A stretch of DNA of 64,000 nt from an uncultured Alphaproteobacteria bacterium (GCA_910577095.1 CAJTLY010000009.1:10119-74118), one strand, 5' to 3'; counted from the stretch's first letter, positions 17,868 through 26,700 are shown. Numbers and translations are program-made. The notes: generated by a model not told the origin, from the sequence alone.

Positions 17868-18728
17868 ATGAATAAACTTGAAAAACTGAAATCTTATCAG
17901 GAAATCCTTCGTAAAGACGAACCGGTTGACACTTTCAATCTCTGGGCTTTTATTTTTAACTCCTTTTATTATTTGTGGAAAGACCTCGGCTTGCTTTTGT
18001 TTGCCGTTTATGCCTTCGCTACACCGTTATTGTTCGTGATTATGCTCTTGATCAAAATTGAACCCCAAATCGCCTTAACCGCGGCAATTCTGTTGGTTCG
18101 CACCACTGCCGGGTTGCGCGCCAACATCGATATCCGCAACCATATGGAAAGATTCGTCGCCAAATATAAAGACTTCAAACCCGAAAAAGAAGAACCCGTG
18201 GTTTATTTCTCCGTTTCTCTGTTGCGACTGTTTTTGGCTTCCTTGTTCAGTTTTGGCCTTTATGATGTCTATTGGGCTTACAAAAACTGGGAAGCCGTCC
18301 GTAATTACAAGAAAGACGACAGCATTTATCCGTTTTTTCGCAGCTGGTTTTTCGGAATATTTTATATCTATCCGCTATTTTCACAAATAAAACAAAGCTG
18401 CACTTCGACCAAGCCTGTAGGATCTTTGTTCGGTTTGTGCAGTGTTGTTTATACAATATTGTACATGATTAAGATTCTCCTTATCCGGTTATCCGACAAA
18501 ACCGCCGACGAAGACGTAAGCATCGGCTTGTTCTTGTTTTCAATGATTGTCACTCTGTTGTCCGCGCTTTTTCTGTTGCCGATCCAAAAAGCCGTCAATG
18601 AACACAATCACAAGCTGAACCCCGAACACCGTCCGCTTAATTTCTTTTATCCCGGCGAACTGGCCGTCATCATTATACCGCTTACCGCCGTTACCTTTTT
18701 TGCCTTAAACGGTTACTGGGAAAATTAA
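17868..18728 (+). CDS. Polytopic membrane protein, DUF2628/DUF4234-like
   Basis: Not assignable to a function. The 286-residue protein has about six hydrophobic segments. The N-terminal part (FNLWAFIFNSFYYLWKDLG, about 24-42) resembles the DUF2628 pattern of an aromatic-rich membrane entry; the centre (FGLYDVYWAYKNWEAVRN, about 128-146) resembles DUF4234-type proteins found widely in Gram-negatives as small-molecule-channel-like or uncharacterised membrane proteins. It has its own promoter and terminator, so it is monocistronic. Family likeness is from recalled patterns and should be held loosely. Confidence 0.65.
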   Translation: MNKLEKLKSYQEILRKDEPVDTFNLWAFIFNSFYYLWKDLGLLLFAVYAFATPLLFVIMLLIKIEPQIALTAAILLVRTTAGLRANIDIRNHMERFVAKYKDFKPEKEEPVVYFSVSLLRLFLASLFSFGLYDVYWAYKNWEAVRNYKKDDSIYPFFRSWFFGIFYIYPLFSQIKQSCTSTKPVGSLFGLCSVVYTILYMIKILLIRLSDKTADEDVSIGLFLFSMIVTLLSALFLLPIQKAVNEHNHKLNPEHRPLNFFYPGELAVIIIPLTAVTFFALNGYWEN

Positions 18729-18789
18729 AACGTTACGGACTGGACCGCTCACAATAACGGAATCCGCAACCCAATTTTAACAAAATCGA

Positions 18790-18818
18790 AGGAAGATGAA
18801 AATCTTCCTCTTTTTTTT
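18790..18818 (+). terminator. Intrinsic terminator after the 17868 gene
   Basis: AGGAAGAT / ATCTTCCT with a GAAA tetraloop-like loop and a following run of eight T. An ATG inside this hairpin (18796) is in frame with the next gene but is best read as terminator sequence. Confidence 0.88.
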
Positions 18819-18861
18819 GCTGCTTTGGTTCATATATATAAGCAAAACAAGGAACACAAAA

Positions 18862-19764
18862 ATGCTTTGGATCATCGACGGCCTGATTTACGGTTTTTTT
18901 ACCGCCATTTATACCATTTTTAACCAGCACTATAAGCTCAATGCCTATTTGCTGGGAATGTGGCGCGGGTGGGGAATCGCTTTTTTCTGCGCGCCTTTTC
19001 TATGGTTTTTCGAAGTCCCGACCTCTGCCTATTATTGGTTTTTGCTGATCGCTCAGGGTTTTATGATTGCGGTCTATGATTCGCATTTGTTTTTTGCCTC
19101 GGCACAATACGGTGCCGGTCCAACTTCGCGGGTGATGGCCCTTACGGCAATGGTTACAACCTTTTTTTGGTGGTTTCTGACCCCTGACGATTTTTTAAAA
19201 TTGCTGAACAACGGAACGGTGGTCATCACCATTATCCTGTTGTTGTTCGGATTTACGGTCTGCTACTGGCAAATGATCAAATCTCCGGTTTCGCAGGAAC
19301 TGGTCAATTATATGATCCCCGCCATCTTGTCGCTGGCCGGCATGAGCATTGCCACCAAAGAAATTGCCATGCGCGGTTCCACCGTCTGGAGCGCGGTCAC
19401 CTATTATCTTACGGTTGCCACTTTTGTCAGCGGTTCGACCAACGCCTGGTGGTACGTTCGCAGTACCAAACCGGGTATACGCGGCTTTTTTAAACAGGTT
19501 TTTTCGCCCCATGTGGTTAAAGTCGGCCTATATGTCATCAGCTTCAGCGCCGCATTAATTACAGCCAAGACCTTAGCGTTGCGGGTGGCGCCCAATCCCG
19601 GGTACGTGACCGCTTTGTTGCTGACGGCACCGATTTTTGTATTTGCCCTCAACCGTTATAACAAAGTCAACGATGACGTTTCCGTCAAAGCCGGTTTTAT
19701 GATGATCGCTTTTTTGGTGGCGCTGATGTTGTTGGTTACCGGAAATTTCGGCGTTAACGACTAA
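18862..19764 (+). CDS. EamA/DMT-like ten-helix membrane transporter
   Basis: The 301-residue protein is nearly all hydrophobic with about ten membrane segments and resembles the drug/metabolite transporter (EamA) superfamily, starting MLWIIDGLIYGFFTAIYTIFNQ. Substrate is unknown. I chose the ATG at 18862 because AAGGAA stands just upstream; the in-frame ATG at 18796 falls within the previous gene's terminator. It has internal Asn/Trp-rich loops (GSTNAWWYVR). The stop is followed at once by the 122-bp tandem repeat. Transporter type is a moderate-confidence inference from topology. Confidence 0.65.
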   Translation: MLWIIDGLIYGFFTAIYTIFNQHYKLNAYLLGMWRGWGIAFFCAPFLWFFEVPTSAYYWFLLIAQGFMIAVYDSHLFFASAQYGAGPTSRVMALTAMVTTFFWWFLTPDDFLKLLNNGTVVITIILLLFGFTVCYWQMIKSPVSQELVNYMIPAILSLAGMSIATKEIAMRGSTVWSAVTYYLTVATFVSGSTNAWWYVRSTKPGIRGFFKQVFSPHVVKVGLYVISFSAALITAKTLALRVAPNPGYVTALLLTAPIFVFALNRYNKVNDDVSVKAGFMMIAFLVALMLLVTGNFGVND

Positions 19765-19775
19765 GTTAACCAGTA

Positions 19776-20039
19776 TTATACGGACTTGTAAAGTTCGGAG
19801 AATGAGACGAATGGTAAGAAATAAGGAAAATTGCGAGGGCGCGTACAAAATGGTACGTAACCGAGCAATTTATCCGCAATTTCGTTTTAACCGGGCCTTA
19901 TACGGACTTGTAAAGTTCGGAGAATGAGACGAGTGGTAAGAAATAAGGAAAATTGCGAGGGCGCGTACAAAATGGTACGTAACCGAGCAATTTATCCGCA
20001 ATTTCTGTACCAATCGGCCATTATACGAACTTTAAAGGA
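19776..20039. repeat. 122-bp tandem repeat, two copies plus a partial third
   Basis: Copy 1 (19776-19897) and copy 2 (19898-20020) are almost identical over about 105 bp and differ mainly in their last 15 bases. A partial third unit (TTATACGAACTTTAAAG) begins at 20021 and contains the stop codon of ftsK. Each copy has two hairpins: CGGACTT/AAGTTCG near the start, and an AAATTGCG/CGCAATTT stem (19828-19835 with 19875-19882 in copy 1) with an inner GTAC/GTAC pair. The repeat fills the whole gap between convergent genes. Confidence 0.95.
19802..19927 (+). CDS. Possible 41-residue peptide in repeat copy 1
   Basis: An open frame starts at an ATG right behind GGAG and encodes a basic peptide beginning MRRMVRNKENCEGAYKMVRN. 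Its TGA overlaps the ATG of the same frame in copy 2 (ATGA). The spacing between GGAG and ATG is very short and no homologue is recognised, so coding is uncertain. Confidence 0.25.
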   Translation: MRRMVRNKENCEGAYKMVRNRAIYPQFRFNRALYGLVKFGE

Positions 20040-20070
20040 TCTCGCGCTTACCGCTATGATCAGCCGCTGA
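19924..20070 (+). CDS. Possible 48-residue peptide in repeat copy 2
   Basis: The same start context in copy 2 opens a frame beginning MRRVVRNKENCEGAYKMVRN that runs past the repeat into the antisense of the ftsK 3' end. The first 27 residues match the copy 1 peptide except for one Met/Val change; tails differ. Coding is speculative. Confidence 0.2.
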   Translation: MRRVVRNKENCEGAYKMVRNRAIYPQFLYQSAIIRTLKDLALTAMISR

Positions 20071-22308
20071 CAACACGCCTTCTTCTTCCATGCGTTCTAT
20101 CAACACTGCTGCCCGGTTATAACCGATGCGGAGGCGCCGTTGAACGTAACTGATTGAGGTTTTTTTGTCATTGCGGACAATTGCTACGGCCTGATTATAG
20201 AGATCGTCGTCGCTGCCGCCCATCGCCGTTTTATCAAAAACGGCACCGGAGTCTTTGACGTTGAGTTCGCCTTCGGTCACACCTTCAACGTATTCGGGTT
20301 CTTTTTGGGCCTTCAGATATTCAACGATTTTTTCCACTTCCTGATCTTTGACAAAAGAACCGTGAACACGGATCGGACGCTGGCCGGCCGGCATGTACAA
20401 CATATCGCCCATACCGAGCAGCTGTTCGGCACCCTGTTCGCCCAAAATGGTACGACTGTCAATTTTGGAAGTCACCTGAAAACTGATACGGGTGGGAAAA
20501 TTGGCTTTGATCACACCGGTAATGACGTCTACCGAAGGCCGCTGTGTCGACAAGATGAGGTGAATACCGGCCGCACGCGCCATTTGCGCCAGGCGTTGAA
20601 TCGCCGCTTCCACTTCTTTGCCCGCCACCAGCATGAGATCGGCCATTTCGTCAACCACCACCACAATATAGGGCAGCGGCGTCAAGTCGAGTTCCTGCTC
20701 TTCATACAGCGGTGCGCCGGTTGAGGCGTCAAAACCGGTTTGAACCGTGCGCACGCAGCGTTCGCCGCTGTTGCGCAGTTCCTCAAGCTTTTTATTGTAA
20801 CCGGAGATATTGCGCACATTCAGTTGTGCCATCGCCCGATAACGGTCTTCCATTTCCTTCACTGCCCATTTTAACCCGAGAACCGCTTTGGCCGGATCGG
20901 TAATCACCGGCGTCAGCAGATGCGGAATTCCGTTATAAACCGAAAATTCCAGCATTTTCGGGTCAATCATGATCAGCTTGCACTCGTCGGGACGCATCCG
21001 GTACAACAGCGACAAAATCATCGAGTTCATCCCGACCGATTTACCGGAACCGGTGGTACCGGCAACCAGCAGATGCGGCATTTTGGCCAAATCGGCATAG
21101 ACGTTCTCGCCGCCGATATCTTTGCCCAACACCACGTTAAGCGCATTTTTGCTGTCCTGAAAACCTTCACCTTCAAACAATTCGCGCAGCCAAACGATTT
21201 CACGGGTGGTGTTCGGCAATTCAATGCCGATGGTATTTGAACCAGCAACCACGGCAATGCGTACCGAAACCGCCGACATCGAACGGGCAATATCATCGGC
21301 CAAACCGATCACTCGAGCCGTTTTGGTACCCGGCGCCGGTTCCAATTCATACAGGGTAACCACCGGACCGGGTCGAATTTTGACGATCTTGCCGTTAATA
21401 CCAAATTCCTGTAACACGCCTTCCAAATCCTGAGCAATCTTCTGCAACTCTTTTTCACTCACGGTCGTATTACCGGATTTTACTTTCGGCGCCGTCAGCA
21501 GGCTGACGTCCGGATAATGATATCCGTCATCGGGAACCGCGGCTTTTTTAACCGGCCGCAGAGGTTTGGCCGCCGGACTTTTTTCCACCGGCAGAGTCGT
21601 TTTGTCGTCCGTAACCGTTTCCGTTTTTAACTTCGGTTCCCGGCGTTCCTTTTTATTGCTCCCGGCTCCCGGTTGCATTGCCGATTGCGGCAACGAACGA
21701 CGTATCAGTACCGGTAATACAGCCAGCGCTTTACCGATCAGACGGATACCGCGCCAGATCACTGTCAGCAATTTTTTAGCGCCGCGATACCATTGAACGG
21801 CACTGACGTCAACCGTATAACTGAAAGCGACGACTGCCAGCAAACCCGCTGTTGCGGCCACCGTCTCACGGCGGTAGGGAAACGGCGGCAGAACTTCCAG
21901 CAGCCGCGCATTGAGCATCCGGCCGACAACCCCGCCGAGCGGCGCGGCAAAACGAATAAAATCAAAACAAATCATTGCCGCAACCATACCCAGCAACCAC
22001 ACCACGCAGTGCAGCCAAAAATATCGGATTTCCTGCAAACGGCAGAATTTATAACCCCACACCATCACCGGAAGCACAAACACCGGCAGCGCCAGTCCCG
22101 AAAAGGTAAGAATTACCGCGGCCGTGTTGGCGCCGGGATAGCCGAAAAAATGACTGACTTTGTCCGTCGCCAGATTAAAGGAACTGTCTGCCGGCGAAAA
22201 AAAGCATACGGCCGCCAGCACCAGCCAGCCGGCAACAATCATCAGCAAACCGTAAATACGCCGACTGACCTGATAATAAACTGTCGGTTTTTTCTTTTTT
22301 TTAGCCAT
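20032..22308 (-). CDS. ftsK: DNA translocase FtsK
   Basis: FtsK is the septal DNA pump that clears and aligns the chromosome terminus and activates XerCD. The 758-residue protein has about four N-terminal membrane segments (within 1-170), a short linker rich in Lys/Pro (about 190-250), the RecA-like motor with Walker A GTTGSGKSVGMN (about 423) and Walker B YIVVVVDEMADL (about 550), and a C-terminal winged-helix gamma domain ending GVLSAADHSGKREIL. The linker is short compared with E. coli. It follows the HIT gene by 18 bp and shares its transcript. Confidence 0.96.
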   Translation of the reverse strand: MAKKKKKPTVYYQVSRRIYGLLMIVAGWLVLAAVCFFSPADSSFNLATDKVSHFFGYPGANTAAVILTFSGLALPVFVLPVMVWGYKFCRLQEIRYFWLHCVVWLLGMVAAMICFDFIRFAAPLGGVVGRMLNARLLEVLPPFPYRRETVAATAGLLAVVAFSYTVDVSAVQWYRGAKKLLTVIWRGIRLIGKALAVLPVLIRRSLPQSAMQPGAGSNKKERREPKLKTETVTDDKTTLPVEKSPAAKPLRPVKKAAVPDDGYHYPDVSLLTAPKVKSGNTTVSEKELQKIAQDLEGVLQEFGINGKIVKIRPGPVVTLYELEPAPGTKTARVIGLADDIARSMSAVSVRIAVVAGSNTIGIELPNTTREIVWLRELFEGEGFQDSKNALNVVLGKDIGGENVYADLAKMPHLLVAGTTGSGKSVGMNSMILSLLYRMRPDECKLIMIDPKMLEFSVYNGIPHLLTPVITDPAKAVLGLKWAVKEMEDRYRAMAQLNVRNISGYNKKLEELRNSGERCVRTVQTGFDASTGAPLYEEQELDLTPLPYIVVVVDEMADLMLVAGKEVEAAIQRLAQMARAAGIHLILSTQRPSVDVITGVIKANFPTRISFQVTSKIDSRTILGEQGAEQLLGMGDMLYMPAGQRPIRVHGSFVKDQEVEKIVEYLKAQKEPEYVEGVTEGELNVKDSGAVFDKTAMGGSDDDLYNQAVAIVRNDKKTSISYVQRRLRIGYNRAAVLIERMEEEGVLSAADHSGKREIL

Positions 22309-22326
22309 CTTTTTTCCTCAGAATCC

Positions 22327-22755
22327 TCAGTGTTGACAAAAACGGCCGTCAGCCATCTTGATCATAATTGCACGTTTAATGTCGCTGATCAGCGCTTTTG
22401 CGGCTTCGGAATCATAAGCTTCCTTATGACCGTCCCACACCGTTCCCGGCCAATCGGGATCACCTTCGAAACGGGCGATGATATGAACGTGCAGCTGCGG
22501 CGTTTTGTTGCCGATCATCGCCACATTGGTCTGCGCCGGTTTAAACAATTCGCACATTACTTCTTCGCAAAGAGCAATTTCCCGCATCAGTTGCAAACGT
22601 TCTTCCATGGTCAGAAAAGTCATGTTTTTGACTTTTTCCCGCCGGGGAACCAAAAAAATCCAGGGATAAAGACGGTTGTTTTCAAACAACACCCGGCACA
22701 GTTTCATATCAACGACAAAATCTTTGGCAGCCAGTCCCGGCACTAATTCGAACAT
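22327..22755 (-). CDS. HIT-family nucleotide-binding protein
   Basis: The 142-residue protein begins MFELVPGLAAKDFVVDMKLCRVLFENN and contains the histidine triad-like run HVHIIARFEGDP, with HVHI rather than the full HxHxHxx, plus FLVPRREKVKNMTFL. It belongs to the alphaproteobacterial HIT subfamily near ftsK. HIT proteins hydrolyse or transfer nucleotidyl groups; the substrate is unknown. The ATG at 22755 is preceded by GGAG at good distance, whereas the frame is open to 22779. It is first in the HIT-ftsK unit and divergent from fabD. Confidence 0.85.
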   Translation of the reverse strand: MFELVPGLAAKDFVVDMKLCRVLFENNRLYPWIFLVPRREKVKNMTFLTMEERLQLMREIALCEEVMCELFKPAQTNVAMIGNKTPQLHVHIIARFEGDPDWPGTVWDGHKEAYDSEAAKALISDIKRAIMIKMADGRFCQH

Positions 22756-22842
22756 AGTCACTTCTCCGTTTTTTTGCAAAATAAACTGCCCGGATTATAG
22801 CCCGTCAAATCTTTCTCTAAAGTTAACAAACGGTTTTTAAAC

Positions 22843-22870
22843 TTGACTTTTTTTGCATAATACGTTTAAA
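22843..22870 (+). promoter_or_regulatory. Candidate promoter of fabD-fabG
   Basis: TTGACT (22843-22848), 16 bp, and TTTAAA (22865-22870) lie 36 bp upstream of fabD in the divergent gap with the HIT gene. Confidence 0.4.
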
Positions 22871-22905
22871 ACCGAAAAGATATTAATGAACCAGAGAGGT
22901 TTTTT

Positions 22906-23850
22906 ATGAAAAACGCTTTTGTTTTTCCCGGACAGGGTTCCCAATTCGTCGGAATGGGAAAAGATCTGGCCGAAAACTTTGCTTCCGCCAGGGAAGTATT
23001 TCAGGAAGTTGACAATACCCTCAATCAGAATTTATTTGAGTTGATGTGCAGCGGGCCCGAACATGAGCTGACGCTGACCGCCAACACTCAGCCGGCGTTA
23101 ATGGCGGTGTCGATGGCGGTGGTTCGGGTGCTGGAAAAAGAATTCGGCATTGCCTTAAAAGACAAGGCCGCCTTTGTCGCCGGACATTCCCTCGGCGAAT
23201 ATTCCGCCGCCTGCGCTGCCGGCGTATTCTCGTTGGCCGATACCGCACGACTGCTGCGTGCCCGCGGCGATGCAATGCAAAAAGCGGTGCCTTTCGGCGT
23301 CGGCGGCATGGCTGCCGTCATCGGCGTTTCTTTTAAGGATATCAACGCGTTGGTCGAAGCCTGCCGCGACGAAAACAACATCTGCGTCGCCGCCAACGAC
23401 AATTCGGACGGTCAGGTGGTTCTTTCCGGAAACATGGCCGCCATTGACAAAGCGGTTGAGATCGCACCGGAATTCGGCGCCAAACGCTGCATCAAACTGC
23501 CGGTTTCCGCACCTTTTCACAGCCCGTTGATGCAACCGGCAGCCGAAACCATGGCTCGCGTTTTGATGGAAGTGGAAGCTAATTCGGCACAGATTCCGCT
23601 GATTTCCAATGTATTGGCTCAACCGATAACCGATGAAAAAGAAATCATCAAACGGCTGGTCGAACAAGTAACCGGTTCTGTCCGTTGGAGAGAAACCATG
23701 AACTACCTGCATGAGCGGGCGGTAACAGATATTTATGAACTCGGCGCCGGAAAAGTCCTTTCCGGATTATCCAAGCGGAGTTTCAAAGACATCAACGCCG
23801 CTTCTGTCTGCACCCCGGCCGAAATTGAAGAATTAGCCAAGAATTTATAA
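22906..23850 (+). CDS. fabD: Malonyl-CoA:ACP transacylase FabD
   Basis: Transfers malonyl from CoA to acyl carrier protein for fatty acid synthesis in the cytosol. The 314-residue protein has the GQGSQ oxyanion motif (residues 8-12), the nucleophile elbow GHSLGEYSAA (Ser near 92), and the catalytic His region PVSAPFHSPLM (about 200). AGAGAGG precedes the ATG. fabG follows 28 bp downstream in the usual order. Confidence 0.97.
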   Translation: MKNAFVFPGQGSQFVGMGKDLAENFASAREVFQEVDNTLNQNLFELMCSGPEHELTLTANTQPALMAVSMAVVRVLEKEFGIALKDKAAFVAGHSLGEYSAACAAGVFSLADTARLLRARGDAMQKAVPFGVGGMAAVIGVSFKDINALVEACRDENNICVAANDNSDGQVVLSGNMAAIDKAVEIAPEFGAKRCIKLPVSAPFHSPLMQPAAETMARVLMEVEANSAQIPLISNVLAQPITDEKEIIKRLVEQVTGSVRWRETMNYLHERAVTDIYELGAGKVLSGLSKRSFKDINAASVCTPAEIEELAKNL

Positions 23851-23878
23851 AACCAAACCCTAACACAAGGAACTTAAC

Positions 23879-24616
23879 ATGTTTGAAATTAAAGACAAAG
23901 TTGCTCTGATCACCGGCGCCAGTGGCGGCCTCGGCGACAAAATTGCCCGCACCCTGCACGCTCAGGGCGCAACCCTCGCCTTAACCGACCGCAATGCGGA
24001 AAGAATGGAACAACTCAAAGCCGAACTCGGCGACAACGTCGAATGCTTTGTAGCCGACCTCGGCAATTCCGAAGCTATCAATCAGCTGGTTAAAGACGTA
24101 GAAGCCAAATTCGGCCGCATCGACATTTTAGTCAACAATGCCGGTCTGACCCGCGACAACCTCTTCATCCGCATGAGCGACGAAGAATGGCAGCTGGTGC
24201 TGGACGTTAACCTTACCGCCGGTTTCAAACTGGCTAAAGCAGCCGTTCGCGGCATGATGAAACGTCGTTTCGGCCGCATCATCGGCATTGCTTCGGTTGT
24301 CGGCGTTACCGGAAATGCCGGACAGGCCAACTACTCCGCTTCCAAAGCCGGCATGATTGCCATGAACAAATGTCTGGCTCAGGAAGTCGGCTCGCGCGGT
24401 ATTACCGTCAACTCCATCGCCCCCGGTTTCATCAGAACCCCGATGACCGACGTGCTGCCGGACGACGTCAAAGCGGCTTTGCTGGCCAAAATTCCCGAAG
24501 CCAAACTCGGCGAAGCTCAGGATATCGCAAATGTTGTCGCTTTTCTGGCCAGTGACGAAGCTCAGTACATCACAGGTCAGACCATCAATATCAACGGCGG
24601 TATGGCTATGATCTAA
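23879..24616 (+). CDS. fabG: 3-oxoacyl-ACP reductase FabG
   Basis: NADPH-dependent short-chain dehydrogenase that reduces 3-oxoacyl-ACP. The 245-residue protein has the Rossmann glycines ITGASGGLGDK (about 12-22), NNAG, the catalytic Ser in IASVVGVTGN, YSASKAG (Tyr/Lys) and the C-terminal ITGQTININGGMAM. It follows fabD and ends in a strong terminator. acpP and fabF, which usually follow fabG, are not present; an unusual palindrome-rich gap stands there instead. Confidence 0.97.
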   Translation: MFEIKDKVALITGASGGLGDKIARTLHAQGATLALTDRNAERMEQLKAELGDNVECFVADLGNSEAINQLVKDVEAKFGRIDILVNNAGLTRDNLFIRMSDEEWQLVLDVNLTAGFKLAKAAVRGMMKRRFGRIIGIASVVGVTGNAGQANYSASKAGMIAMNKCLAQEVGSRGITVNSIAPGFIRTPMTDVLPDDVKAALLAKIPEAKLGEAQDIANVVAFLASDEAQYITGQTININGGMAMI

Positions 24617-24640
24617 ACGGTTAATTCCGATCAAAGCAAA

Positions 24641-24669
24641 AAACCCTGTCGACAAGACAGGGTTTTTTT
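24641..24669 (+). terminator. Intrinsic terminator of fabG
   Basis: A perfect 10-bp stem AAACCCTGTC / GACAGGGTTT with a 5-base loop, followed by a T-run, 25 bp past the stop. Confidence 0.92.
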
Positions 24670-24700
24670 CATTTGCAGTAGTATCATTTGCAAATGCGGC

Positions 24701-24855
24701 AAAAAAACGATCGTTTTTTTGTTACAAGCTCTTTCTCCAGAGAAAAAAAATCGTTTTCAAAATAATTTGTTGATTTTTAGTAATAAATAAATTGCATTTT
24801 AAAAATTATGGTTATATCCTGATTGTGTAACAAAAAAACGATCGTTTAAAATGCG
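24701..24855. repeat. Inverted palindromes in the fabG-nth gap
   Basis: The palindrome AAACGATCGTTT occurs twice: at 24705-24716, within a perfect 20-bp palindrome (24701-24720), and at 24836-24847. Each copy has a GTAAC/GTTAC element next to its A/T-run, placed in inverted orientation, so 24701-24725 and 24827-24847 are long near-complements. A second pair, GCATTTTAAA (24794) and TTTAAAATGC (24846-24855), is nested inside. The gap (24670-24991) carries no gene I can support. It could be an operator pair, a small RNA locus or an element remnant. Confidence 0.8.
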
Positions 24856-24889
24856 ATACTTGTTTTTATATAAGTTAGGTTTATAATTT

Positions 24890-24917
24890 GGGATTACTAA
24901 TGGAATCCCTTTTTTTT
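24890..24917 (+). terminator. Orphan plus-strand terminator
   Basis: GGGATT / AATCCC with an 8-base loop and eight T (24910-24917). It lies past the fabG terminator and ends no annotated gene, so it implies a short plus-strand transcript from within the gap. Confidence 0.65.
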
Positions 24918-24991
24918 ATATTTTTTGCCCTTACTTTCCTTTATACGCCCACAGACCTCCGAAAACGCCGAGAACTTCTGCATATCAAATC

Positions 24992-25627
24992 CTAAATTCT
25001 TTTGTCGGAAGAATAACAATAGGCGGCCACCGGACAATGAGTGCAATCCGGTTTCTGCGCCTTGCAAATATAACGTCCGAACAATACCAGCCAGTGGTTG
25101 GCATACATCAGATAACGTTCGGGCAATGCTTTCAATAAATCTTTCTCCACCGCTTCGACGTTTTTTCCCTGACTGAAGTCCAGCCGGTGAGCCACCCGGA
25201 AAACATGGGTATCCACCGCCATTGTCGGTTTGCCGAACCAGACGTTGAGCAGAACGTTGGCCGTCTTATGACCGACACCGGGCAGGCTTTCCAACTGCTG
25301 CTGATCTTCGGGAACTTCACCGTTAAAATCCCGAATCAGCATTTCGCTCATCGCGATAATACTTTTTGCCTTATTGTTGTACAGACCGATCGTTTTAATA
25401 TATTCCTTCAGTTTTTCGATTCCCAACGCCAGCGTTTTTTGCGGCGTATCGGCAACTTTAAACAATTCGGCCGTTGCCCGGTTGACCCCTTTGTCGGTAC
25501 TTTGCGCCGACAAGACGATCGCCACCAGCAGGGTAAAGGCATTCGAATAGCACAACTCGCATTTCGGCGCCGGATCGGCGGCCGCCAAAACATCAAAAAT
25601 TTCAATAATTTCTTTCACCGGTCTCAT
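24992..25627 (-). CDS. nth: Endonuclease III
   Basis: DNA glycosylase/AP lyase for oxidised pyrimidines. The 211-residue protein has the helix-hairpin-helix LPGVGHKTANVLL with catalytic Lys (about 115-128), the catalytic Asp in VDTHVFRV (about 139), and the [4Fe-4S] motif C-x6-C-x2-C-x5-C (CKAQKPDCTHCPVAAYC, about 187-203). The start overlaps the tsaD stop by 4 bp, making an operon. Confidence 0.96.
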   Translation of the reverse strand: MRPVKEIIEIFDVLAAADPAPKCELCYSNAFTLLVAIVLSAQSTDKGVNRATAELFKVADTPQKTLALGIEKLKEYIKTIGLYNNKAKSIIAMSEMLIRDFNGEVPEDQQQLESLPGVGHKTANVLLNVWFGKPTMAVDTHVFRVAHRLDFSQGKNVEAVEKDLLKALPERYLMYANHWLVLFGRYICKAQKPDCTHCPVAAYCYSSDKRI

Positions 25628-26700
25628 GCTTTGACACCTCCGGCACCGGCCGCTTTCGGCGCGTTTTCATCCAACGGCCAACGCGGACGCGGTTTAAAAT
25701 CAAGATCATCGGTCAAACCGGCGGCAAAACGCTCCAAACCGGCCCATGCAATCATAACGCCGTTATCGGTACACCAGCGTACAGGCGGCGCCGCAAAAAT
25801 CAGCCCCTTGTTCTCGGCCAACCGTTCGAGGTGCTGCCGCAGATAGCCGTTGGCCGCCACTCCGCCGGCAACCACCAAGTGCTTGCCCTGAGGATATTTT
25901 TGCTTAAAAATGTCGGCCGCGCGGGCAAGCTTGTCAATCAGACACTCGGTGGCGGTTTTTTGAAAACAGGCACAAATATCCGCCGTATCTTTTTTAGATA
26001 AAATGACATGTTCAATATTGCCGCCTTCGTCATAAGACTCGATAATTTTGCGTACAGCCGTTTTTAATCCCGAAAAAGACAGGTTACAGTCTCCCGATCC
26101 TTTGAGCGGATGCGGCAAAACAAAACGGTTTTCGTCGCCGACTTCCGCCGTTTTTTCAATCATCGGACCGCCCGGATAACCGAGATTGAGCATTTTTGCC
26201 ACTTTGTCAAAAGCTTCGCCGGCAGCATCGTCGATCGTGGTTCCCAAACGTTCGTAATCACCGACGCCTTTTACGACCAGAATTTGGCAATGGCCGCCCG
26301 AAACCAACAACAGCAAATAGGGATAAACGACATCGTTGGTCAGCCGCGAAACCAGTGCATGTCCTTCCAAATGGTTAACAGCGACAAAAGGCTTGTTCAT
26401 GGCCAATGCCAACGCTTTGGCCGCCATTACGCCGACAACGACGCCGCCGATCAGACCCGGACCGGCAGCCGCAGCCACCGCGTCGATTTGTTGCGGCTGC
26501 ACCCCGGCTTTGGCAAAAGTGTGGGCAATGATATCGTCAATATGATCCAAATGAGAACGGGCGGCAATTTCGGGTACCACGCCGCCGTAAATCTTGTGTT
26601 CTTCCTGCGACAGTACCGTTTCCGCCAGAATTTCCTTTTTTTCGTTGACCAAGGCGGCGGCTGTTTCGTCGCAACTGCTTTCAATTCCTAAAACTATCAT
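25624..26700 (-). CDS. tsaD: tRNA threonylcarbamoyladenosine transferase TsaD
   Basis: TsaD transfers threonylcarbamoyl to A37 of ANN-decoding tRNAs, acting with TsaB and TsaE, both also in this window. The 358-residue ASKHA-fold protein begins MIVLGIESSCDETAAALV, has the metal-binding HLEGH (within VNHLEGHALVSRL), LLVSGGHCQ, and VVAGGVAANGYLR. Divergent from the mitofilin-like gene. In many alphaproteobacteria tsaD stands opposite hemC-hemD; those are missing here. Confidence 0.97.
   Translation of the reverse strand: MIVLGIESSCDETAAALVNEKKEILAETVLSQEEHKIYGGVVPEIAARSHLDHIDDIIAHTFAKAGVQPQQIDAVAAAAGPGLIGGVVVGVMAAKALALAMNKPFVAVNHLEGHALVSRLTNDVVYPYLLLLVSGGHCQILVVKGVGDYERLGTTIDDAAGEAFDKVAKMLNLGYPGGPMIEKTAEVGDENRFVLPHPLKGSGDCNLSFSGLKTAVRKIIESYDEGGNIEHVILSKKDTADICACFQKTATECLIDKLARAADIFKQKYPQGKHLVVAGGVAANGYLRQHLERLAENKGLIFAAPPVRWCTDNGVMIAWAGLERFAAGLTDDLDFKPRPRWPLDENAPKAAGAGGVKA

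Noticed and set aside
18796..18861. Extended hydrophobic N-terminus of the EamA-like protein
   Set aside because: The ATG lies in the stem of a strong terminator; a better ribosome site precedes 18862.
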